Assembly (NCBI GenBank): GCA_016802295.1
Contig: JAESIW010000109.1
Location: forward strand, 648,589 to 687,075
Reading direction: 5' to 3'
Origin: Brachionus rotundiformis
Lineage: Eukaryota > Rotifera > Eurotatoria > Ploima > Brachionidae
Length of the DNA stretch: 38,487 nucleotides
A model generated the notes under the pieces. That model was not told the DNA's origin, did not search any database, and saw nothing but the letters and a program-made list of their open reading frames with translations. The position numbers and the translations under genes were made by a program. Positions 29,941 to 38,487 of the stretch are shown in pieces; positions within the stretch are counted from its first letter, which is position 1; each line of letters opens with the position of its first letter.

Positions 29941-30842
29941 TCAAGTTACATTTAAATCCCGAAAGTGTTCATTTAAACCCAAAGCGTAGCCAACTACGTA
30001 CCGTTTGGGTATCTCAAAACCAACATCTAAATAAAACAATTAGCCAGAATAGGCTTTTAGGGCAGTTTTTATAGATTACAGTCCGGATAGTCCTTTTTTG
30101 GCTTCTCGTCTCTTTTTATAATCAAACTAAAAATAAAATTAAATTTTAATCTCTGGACTCTTAATCTTATCTGAATATTAAAATATCATACCAGCATGTT
30201 TTTACACTCATTGGCTCAAGATCACTAATAAAACTTTTAATTTTTGATAAAGTCTCGCCCGTGTCTTTGTTAACAAAAAGTTTTTAGACCAAATTTTGAT
30301 AAAAAATATGCATATTTACCTACTAAATTTTCAATTAGTAAAACATTCTTAAAGAAAATAAAAATAAATCTTATTTTTTAATTTTAAAAATTAATATATA
30401 TATATTTTTGCCAACTTTTCCTTTGATAAAGCCCAAGTCCTGTCTGTCCATTAACTCAATGCAATCTGCCATATTGGAATCTTTTTTCAGGCAAATGAAA
30501 TTTATTTTTAAGGGAAGGGAAATTTTGTCCGAGTTTCGGTTCTTGGACTGAAGCTTCTCAACCAGATTGGAAAAAAATCTATATCCGCCTTTAATGACAC
30601 ACAAAAGCACCAGATTCTGGTCTCTAAAGTCATTGAATATCTGATTGGCAATCGACTCTGTTCGGTCCATGATCAGTCCGTATGGAATCATCACACTCTC
30701 CAAGTCATCTTTGTAGTGGCTGGGAATGGACAGCAGATCAATTGGATAGCCGGTCCAGTCATCGCTAATCTTTAAATAGCACAAGATAACTACTTTTTAT
30801 TAAGGAATAGGATCCTTATTTTACTTTAATATGGCTAAGCAT
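29941..30842 (-). CDS. HPRT-like paralog with altered PRPP site
   Basis: Six exons on the minus strand: 30842-30825, 30769-30416, 30347-30320, 30264-30192, 30126-30080 and 30026-29941. All introns are GT-AG and 53-68 bp; the joined frame is 201 aa with no stop. The first two introns sit where HPRT next door has its own. Three further introns are extra, and the third exon is only 28 bases. Conserved parts are CVIKGGYRFFSNL, IIKRDEK and KRYVVGYAL. Changed parts, using human HPRT numbering: D134 becomes N and K140 becomes E in the PRPP motif (IENLVDTGET), the S103-Y104 loop is lost, and D193 becomes G. D137 is kept. Catalysis may therefore be weak or absent, as in the vertebrate paralog PRTFDC1. 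Expression is unproven; the first exon (six codons) is the least certain. Confidence 0.8.
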
Positions 30843-32039
30843 CTTCTGTTTTGATATCTATCATAATTTTAAAAGCAAAACAACTCAAGAGAAAATATTT
30901 TAATTTATTATGATATTAGGAATTTTATGAAAAAGGAAAGAAAATAGAGGGTGATTTTAATTTGAGATAAAGAAAGATTATGTCAGCTTTTTTTTTAAAC
31001 AAAAATCGATCCGATCAAATTTGACGCCGAATTTTGCTTTCAATCAATTAGGCTGATGAAATTTCGGCATGAAATCCTGTTAATTTAATTTTTTTGTATC
31101 AACAAAAAATACAGAAATTGATAGTAATTAATTTCGTTAGTTTTATAATTTTAGAACTTGATGACAATTAAAATATTTGAATTTTAAAAATAATTAAAAA
31201 AATGTTTTTTATTTTTTATTGAAATAGATACATGCTATCAACTGGATGTTAATCTAATTTGGGTATTTTTTTAAATAGAAAAATTATACAAATTTTATCT
31301 GGGAAATTTTGAATTTTTATAAATTATACATAGATAAAAACTAAATATCAGCACATATTTTGAATAATTGAAGTCATACTAGAAATTTTAAATAACTCTA
31401 GGTCTCATGTGCCAGAAATTTACCATTCTAGTTATTGAAAAATTGGTCAACAACTTGACCTTTAAAGTTGTTGTATTTTTTAAAATAAAATAAAAAATTA
31501 ATAATAATCGCATTTAATTTAAAAAAATAAATATTGAAGTTTTTTGTTTTTTGAAAATGTGCTAGAAATTTGTCTATTTCCAAGCATTGAAAATAGTGGA
31601 AAACATAACAGACTTTAGTGAACCATGTTGATACTTCTGACATTGTTCTATCAACAGTAGTGATCCTCTTCGACAAAATAAAAGCTATTGGAATGAAAGA
31701 TTCATTTTTGACATGATTGGCTATCTTGTACCATCCATTTTAAATACACTCGATTGATAGAAACTTAGTATGGTACATAGAAGGTAAAAGTTAAGATATT
31801 TTTAAGCAGTGGTAAAATCTTGGAAACTCTCGGAACATGGTTTCAAAAATTCTATCAAAAAGATTTAATGTATTTTAACAAGCTAATTGTCATATCTCTA
31901 TAAAACCAATTTACCAGTGACTTGGACATATTAATATTTATTTTTGTATATTTAGTCCAAAAAGTATGATTACAGATTAAGATTTGCAATTTGAAAATTT
32001 TATTAAGACGAATATAAATTTTATCTATTTTGTCTCAAA
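30843..32039. other. AT-rich intergenic stretch, nothing seen
   Basis: No gene, repeat or motif stands out. The 82-codon minus-strand frame at 31428-31676 is AT-driven and shows no recognisable features. Confidence 0.4.
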
Positions 32040-32332
32040 TTAATTATTTTCAATTCTATTCAAGTATTGAATAGATTGTTGAAATTTTTCCTTGAGTAAA
32101 TTCATTAGCTGTTTTTGTTCATCGTTACCAAGTGGTTTTCCAGTTTGCATGTTAACAAACTGTTTTCCATTATATCTTATTGATTGATTATTGTATCTCA
32201 TTAAAACTGTTTTATTAAATTTATTTTCATCAATCATGGTGACATAATTTTGCAAATTTTCCTTTGCTTTTCGAATCGCAGCTGTCCTCACCATGTCAGC
32301 CATTTTTTCCACATCGGAAATTCTCCCACCAG
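32040..32332 (-). CDS. Unidentified terminal exon
   Basis: A minus-strand frame from a plausible acceptor (TATAAAG, 32333-32339) to TAA at 32040-32042 encodes 96 residues and starts in phase 1. The peptide is hydrophilic and helical: GGRISDVEKMADMVRTAAIR near the start, then YNGKQFVNMQTGKPLG, and a Gln/Lys-rich end with LLKEKFQQSIQYL. Codon choice and composition (richer in G+C than the flanks) look coding, but I do not recognise the family. A GAG|GTAGGT donor lies upstream on the minus strand (about 32433-32440), and the frame before it, WSDKFG, would join in phase; it is closed by a stop just upstream. The gene could be a remnant or have a short first exon that I cannot fix. Confidence 0.45.
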
Positions 32333-32342
32333 CTTTATATTA

Positions 32343-33489
32343 TAGGAAAAGTGAAAAAAAAACAAAATTTTATATAAAGAGTACTTAAACTAGAAAATGA
32401 TGGAAACATTGGAAAGCTTGAGCCCTTTTGACCTACCTCCAAATTTGTCTGACCATTACATACTTTGATATATTTAGATAATTAAACATTAAAACGATTT
32501 AGTATAAAAAAAAATTACTATTAATAATGGGGATTAGAACTATTCCAATAAAAAAAAAGCTGACCATTTTAAATACAGACAATATTATTGTGTCGCCGTA
32601 ATATTTATATTAAAAAATGACTCATAGCTAAATCTCAAATAACTTTTTTTTATAAAAAAATTAATCTATTTTTAAAATTTGTTTTGAATTTTTTAATTAA
32701 TTATTTCAAAAAGAATGCGAACGCATTATTTAAATTAGAGACATTTTTGAAAAAAATATGAAAAATATTTAAAAAAAAAGAAAACCTATTTTTTATTTTT
32801 AGATTTATTTATTTTTGTTCCAACTGATAAACCTTTGCAGCTCAAAAAATATTATTTAGAGATTTTTTTGGCTATTCAAAAAATTTAAATTTACTTGGAT
32901 ATTTTAATTTTGGTCAGTACTAAATAAATTCTATTTCTTCTTGCTAGTAATTTTTTTAATAAATGATAGCTAAATTTTTTTTATATGCTTCCTAAAAAAT
33001 TAATTACTAAAATTAATAAAATACTTAATTAATTTTCTTGAAAAATAATATAAAAGCAAATAATTGATAACTTAAGCGCATATTCTAAATTAACTCTTGA
33101 TTGATTCATTAAAATTAAAAAACAAAAATGATATAAAAATACAAAAATGGCTAGCTCTACTAGGATTGAATTTACACCAGACCCTTTTTTCAAAAAACTC
33201 CCAAAAATGCACTCTGAATATGTCAACAGATAAACATAATCATGCAAGTTTGAATTTCAATTTGATGATCAGCATTTTTTGTCGGTACTAAGTTTAATTT
33301 CTTTTTTCTTCTTTTCTAACTTAATATCAATAAAAATATTTTTGGCTATTTTTTAAACTTTTATTTTTGCTATCATACACATAAAAATATTCTAGCATAA
33401 AAATTAACGTCCTTACATTAATAATATTGATAAAATTTTCGAAATATTAAATTATCTATTATTCCATCGGACTATTTTAAGTTGGACCG
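32343..33489. other. AT-rich intergenic stretch
   Basis: No supported gene. It is very AT-rich with long A and T runs. The small frames around 33029-33291 overlap on both strands and show no motifs. Confidence 0.4.
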
Positions 33490-34133
33490 TAAAGCAAAGC
33501 AACTTAATTCGTAAAATAAAAGGTCTAAAACTCTACAACTCAATTTTTTTATGCAAAATAATATTTAGAAACTATATTCGGTCTCAAATTGACTACTTAT
33601 TCATCCCACTTTCAAGTTCAACTCAAAAAATTATCAATGATGCACAAAAAATGCAAAACAAAATACTCAGGCATATCAAATACTTCCCACTGAAAACTAA
33701 GATCAATACCATCAATAAGAGTCTAAATATTGACATGATATCAACTAGATCTGAACAACTGTTGAATAAATTCTTACAAAAACGAGTGGATCACCAGCAA
33801 CTATTAGAAGATTTAAATGACTACCTGACAAACTCCCCTGTTCCAAACAATAAGTTCAACAACTTATTTGAAAATTTTAAAAAAACAATTATCTAGTAAA
33901 TCGTATAACCTTTAGCCACCTATAAACTTTATATTTTATAAATTAAATTTATATTATTTTATTCTGCTATAATCATTTTTGTGCTCTGATGTTTACATAA
34001 AGTTTCTCTTTTCTTTAATATTTAATTCAATATTTTAAACGTTAGGCTAAAAAGAAGGACTATGATCCATTCTGAGTGGCCTGAGGACTTCCTCAAATAA
34101 TATTTTAAATAAATAAATAAATAAAGCAAAGCA
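33490..34133 (+). mobile_element. 5'-truncated LINE insertion with target-site duplication
   Basis: A LINE 3' end (33502-34121, about 620 bp) is flanked by a perfect 12-bp direct repeat TAAAGCAAAGCA (33490-33501, 34122-34133). The coding part has KIKGLKLYNSIFL, NYIRSQIDYLFIPL and IINDAQKMQNKILRHIKY, then a stop at 33894-33896; this is the post-RT region seen in Jockey/CR1-like LINEs. The 3' UTR ends GGCCTGAGGACTTCCTC and a TAAATAAATAAA tail. 5' truncation plus a tail plus a duplication are the signature of target-primed reverse transcription. The open frame shows that insertion is rather recent. Confidence 0.85.
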
Positions 34134-35570
34134 TCTTGGTATTAGTAGTTTATACCAAGTGGTCAATCATTAGATTATTCACTAAGTAAACCAATATTGT
34201 AATAATTATATTTTTATTTTTGACAATTTAATTTTTAAACTCGTGTAAATTATAGTCTATTTGCTTTTTTTTTTAAAAAATATTAAAAATTTTTAATAAT
34301 AAATTAAATAATTAAAAACTAATAAAAATCTTAGTTTAAGTTCAAATTTGAAGTAAATAATTTTAATGATATTAACAACTTCTTAGATAAAATATGGCTT
34401 TTATGCATTTGAGAATAGAATTTTCAATAGATTGTTATCTTTTGCTTATAAAACACTATATTTCCATTATTCTCCTGAAGATCTAAGGCAGAAATTGAGG
34501 AAAAATGACTCGAGAAATTTGAAATATAATTTAAGGAATAGTTAGAATTTTTTTACTCAAAACTTATAAATTGCTTTGTGATCAAGAGATCAATGTTGAA
34601 ATTTTCATTTATTTTTTATCTCCTTTTTATGAATTAAATTATAGACTAATAAAAATTTTCTTATTTTCCTGTCTCTTTTACGTTTTTCTCAAATTAGATT
34701 GATCAAAAGTAATTCAAATTTTGTTTAAAAATCATCTCCAATACCATCGGCCACTGACTAGACAAGCATCCACACTTTGTTATATGACGTTCATTAGCAC
34801 AAATTTGGTAAATGCATCACCTGCCTCTTCCAAATACTGCCGCTTGTTCTTCCCTAAGTAAAGTTATACTTAGCTAAGTTTTTAGTAAAATTTAGAGAAA
34901 AAATATCAATAGAATATTAATGTACAAATTTGTTAAAAATCACATGATTTGAAGAGATTTTTTGAGAAAAATAAAGCAATAAAGTAAAAAATTAAAATCA
35001 TAGATTTGTTCAGAATTTTGTCTAAGTTAAAAAGAAAACATTCATTGATCCATCTGAGCCTTGGGTGTAAAAAATCTTTTTCTAGAATCTCTTTTCTTTT
35101 GAATTTCGTGAACTTTACTTTACAAGAAAAGAAAAGAATTGTTTACACATAGACTCTTTTGCAAGCAATTAGTCAGAAATTAGTCAGAGTGGAGGACTTG
35201 ATCATAAGAAAGCCAATTAGTCAGTTACTTATAATTAGTTCAAAAGCTATTAACTTTTTGATTATGTAATAATTTCCAATAGCAACAAAAGCAATCAACT
35301 TGGATCTTAAATTTACTATTCACTTAAAATAACAGATATTTTTTTATCATTTTATTAAATAATTCTATCGAAAAATAAAAAAAAAATTTAATTGATTGAT
35401 TGAATAAAACATTTTTTTGTCCTCAGTAATCAAAAAATACTATAAATGTTAATCATTTATATTGGAATAACATCAAAACAATATTATATTTATGATATTT
35501 TAATTTATTTTTATCAGTTTTAAAAAAAACTAAACTCCAATATAAAACTAATTTAATTAATTCTTGTACT
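34134..35570. other. AT-rich intergenic stretch
   Basis: Mostly featureless. At about 34735-34860 there is a GC-richer piece whose minus strand reads EEQAAVFGRGR, a stop, then a Cys-containing CIYQICANERHITKCGC. It may be a decayed exon or transposon end. Confidence 0.35.
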
Positions 35571-37904
35571 TTAATCTACTTTGATAACACTATAAATCTT
35601 TCTGATAAACCAGAAGCATGCAAAGAATCCAATTGTTCCTAAATAGAAATATTAGAATTAGAATAAAAACATATTTTATCTATATTGTTTTACCTGTGAA
35701 TAAAAAGAACAAGAAACTCATGATCAAAGTGTATCCGAAGTACAAAAAGATGGACGCAGCCCCATGAAGATCCAATTTTGTTGAATAGTAGTGAATTGAA
35801 TACAAAAAGAAGTAGACAGCTGCAAATCCGCTTGTCATAAATGATCGCCACCACCAGCGGTAATCTTCGGTACACAAATGGAAGTAGCATAGCAAGATTG
35901 TAGTTTCCGAACAGGTGATCAATAAAATGAGATAAACTACTGATAAAAATCCAAACATGTAGTAGAATTGATGTGACCAAATGCTGTTTAGAATGAAGAA
36001 TAGTTGAATAAATATGCAACCAAATGGCAAAATACCGCCCATAAGCACGGCTGGTAAAGGCCTTGTGTAAAAAAATTGCTGAGGTATTTGTCTTGGAATT
36101 TGGTTAGTTCTAGTTGGATTTTCAATAACTTGCTTTTTAAAGCCCAAGTATGAACCAAAAAATACCAGTGGAGTGCTCACTAGGAACCAAAGAGCAAGCA
36201 ATGCCAATAGAGTGCTGAATGGCACAGCTGCCGAGCTTGAATTAGTCCATAAAACCAAATTAAGGATAAAAAAAATGGCAAACACAATACCAGGACATAA
36301 TAGCGCAGTGGCAATCACATTCGATGCCCATCGTTCACCACCAAACATTTTATACAAACGAGCAGATATGTATCCAGCTGGAGTTCCCAAGAGAACATAG
36401 CAAACAATAGCTGTTGTCATCAAAGCTCCTCTTGAGGCTGGCGAAAGAAATCCCAAACAGGCTAGACCCAAAGTTACCAAAGACATGATTCCTATTTGAA
36501 CACCCGATCCAAGAAAAACTGTAAGAAACAAACGATTTGATGGTGGACGGAAAACATCACCATGAACCAACTTCCAACCATACTCTTCTTCAACTTCATC
36601 TGAATTTTGAATGCTGTTATATTTGGCCAGATCTTTGTGTACAGTACGCAAGAGTATCATGGCAACCATGCCGCTGAGAAATAGAACAATGACCAAAGAG
36701 TTTAGAATAGAGAACCATTGAATCTTCGAATTGGGCAAGGTATTTAATATGTAGTCCCATCTGGAAGCCCATTTAATGCTGTTGTCTTGTTTGTATTTAA
36801 CAGTGTATGTGTATGGTATTTCTAATTTGTCAATATTTTTTATGTCACCTGGCACTTCCATTGGAGAATTAGTGTCACATTCACTTTTGGCACTTTTGAT
36901 CTCCACCTTGGCATAAACAATACGACCTCCCTCGTCCGCAAACGCTGAACCCCAATCTTCATTCTCTCCACTGTGGTAGGTTATTTCAAATTCAATATGA
37001 TTGAATATGTAATACGTATCTGGTTTATTGAATGAAGGCTTTAAGAAAACAATTAAATAAAATTAAATTATTTTAATTAGATTATGTCATCGAAAATTTA
37101 TTTTTTTTCCTCCATTTTAATAAAATTAGTCAATTGTATATTTGCCTACAAATAGTTTAAATAAGATAATAAAACACTTGTTTTGATTTTTCTTAACTCC
37201 TTAAATATCTATTAACCAATTAGGGAAATTATTTTTTCGAATTTTAATAAATATTTATATTAATTAGGAAAATTTTTAGCTTATAAAAAAATATAACTCA
37301 AATTCTTACAAATAGCTTGCAGACATCTTTTTGAACACCGGATTTGCTCACATAGCAACCGATGGGAAATCCACGAGAGCAGAATTCTTTATCACCTTCT
37401 ATTAAATAACACCAAACTACTGGCAAATTATCAATAATCCAATGATGTTGGTAGTTCAGCAAGATTCCTTTTTTCAAAAAGCGCAAATTTTTTACATCAT
37501 TTTCATTTGAGCTACTGTAGGTCTTTTGACAAACTTTGGTGCATGTGCTCTGGGACAAAAAGCTCAGCTTTTTGTGAAAAATGTTAAAATTTTTTATCTT
37601 GTTTAATAACCATTAAATGTACCTTGTATGGCGAGGGACGGATTCGCTCACCAAATACCACCTGGCCCAAGTTCTCAGATGGCGAGGGCTCTTCATTTTG
37701 CTTGCAAAAATCGAATCTGTTATATTCATATGGTAAAACAGACTCGACCGAGTCAAGTCTATTGACAAAAACATCTATCTGTGATTTGCATGTTTCCGTG
37801 GCTCTGCTCTCTTTACAATACGACTTTGGTGCCAAACCAGGAAGATAAAATGCTTTCGAATGAGAAAAAAATCCAAAAACTATCAACAATAAAAGTTTTG
37901 GCAT
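35571..37904 (-). CDS. TM9SF2: Transmembrane 9 superfamily member 2 (nonaspanin)
   Basis: Four exons on the minus strand: 37904-37623, 37567-37310, 37038-35694 and 35638-35571. Introns are 55, 271 and 55 bp, all GT-AG; the product is 650 aa (human TM9SF2: 663). It opens with a signal peptide (MPKLLLLIVFGFFSHSKA), then FYLPGLAPKSYC, a lumenal domain with LDSVESVLPYEY and LNYQHHWIIDNLP, and nine membrane segments from about residue 290. The C-terminus TIGFFACFWFIRKIY..KVD matches TM9SF2 rather than TM9SF4, and ends in the K-x-D/E type COPI-binding signal that holds these proteins in the Golgi/endosomes. TM9 proteins affect trafficking and glycosylation of membrane proteins. The start was set at the ATG of the signal peptide, which lies six bases after a TTTCAG acceptor-like site (37911-37917). 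Confidence 0.95.
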
Positions 37905-38487
37905 ATTATTCTGAAATTGATAAAACAAAAACTCAATCAAAAATAGTAATGAAAAATTTTTATTTATTTCGTTTATGTGAGTAATTATTGTTTTTAATTT
38001 AAAAAAAAATAAAAAATTATTAAAATTTGGAAAGGTAGAGCTAATTTAATATAATGGTTTATGCTTGACAAAGTTGTTAAATGCTTGAAACTATTTCAAA
38101 CGTGTACACATTCCTCTATATCGATAGTGATATGAATTTAAAAATTATAAAAATTTCAAAATTATAATTAATAATTAATTCATTATGAGTCTTGCATTTG
38201 CATATTTTTATTTTCAATTTCTGAGTATAAAAAAATTAAAAATATCTTAAAAAGCTTACGTGTAAGTTCAGATTAAATTTTTTTAGATTATTTTTTAAAT
38301 ATTTATGTCATGTTTTAATCAAATATTTAATAATTTTGAATCTGAAAATAAAATAAGCTTATGATATTTTAGTCTAAATGAATACTTTAAAAAGTTTATA
38401 AAATAAAATATCAATTTACTAATTAAATATCACCATCAATGAAACGTTTAAATTTTTATCTCTTTTAAAAACAAATTACGGTAAATC
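37905..38487. other. 5' flank of TM9SF2 to the window edge
   Basis: AT-rich. The minus strand has TTTTATCAATTTCAG ending six bases before the TM9SF2 start codon (37911-37925). This is a good 3' splice site and could accept a trans-spliced leader or close a 5' UTR intron. Nothing else is visible. Confidence 0.4.

Noticed and set aside
29941..30842. The HPRT-like copy as a processed or dead pseudogene
   Set aside because: It has introns, all splice sites are canonical, and the six exons join without a stop; loss of activity is possible but decay is not shown.
36173..36400. A plus-strand frame across TM9SF2
   Set aside because: It is a complement of TM9SF2 coding sequence.

Overview
This is an animal nuclear sequence. 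It is strongly AT-rich, its genes carry spliceosomal GT-AG introns (many only 45-65 bp), and the proteins are metazoan: RRM1, the parvulin PIN4, HPRT, TM9SF2 and three DEG/ENaC ion channels. The base composition, tiny introns, MULE and LINE families and possible trans-splice acceptors next to start codons fit a monogonont rotifer such as Brachionus. That assignment is inference; nothing in the window proves the species.

Positions 1-24000 are an accessory region built around three plus-strand DEG/ENaC genes, here called A (1799-5351), B (7019-10022) and C (21387-23561). I rebuilt their exons by hand; each gives an intact reading frame (506, 497 and 501 aa). B and C lie in a recent segmental duplication (about 5970-10405 and 20302-23998) that also carries the SWIM zinc-finger end of a dead MULE transposase. 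A 515-bp segment just downstream of A recurs at 13736-14250. Between and inside the genes are dead mobile elements: an LTR-retrotransposon 3' end in intron 2 of A, an 842-bp hAT-like element with 118-bp inverted repeats in intron 1 of B, a decayed CR1-like LINE, an integrase relic, an RT/RNase H relic, a LINE 3' fragment and a longer MULE relic.

Positions 24000-31000 are compact housekeeping sequence. RRM1 (minus, no introns in its CDS) stands head to head with PIN4 (plus), 229 bp apart. PIN4 ends tail to tail with HPRT (minus), 73 bp apart. A second HPRT-like gene with an altered active site lies upstream of HPRT on the same strand. RRM1 and HPRT both serve nucleotide supply, but nothing shows coordinated control.

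Positions 31000-38487 are mostly AT-rich intergenic DNA with one unrecognised terminal exon (32040-32332), a 5'-truncated LINE copy flanked by a 12-bp duplication, and a complete four-exon TM9SF2 gene (minus, 650 aa).

The most notable points are a sharply bounded divergence patch in the extracellular domain of the otherwise near-identical channels B and C, the HPRT paralog with PRPP-site substitutions, and the hAT-like insertion whose empty site survives in the paralogous intron.
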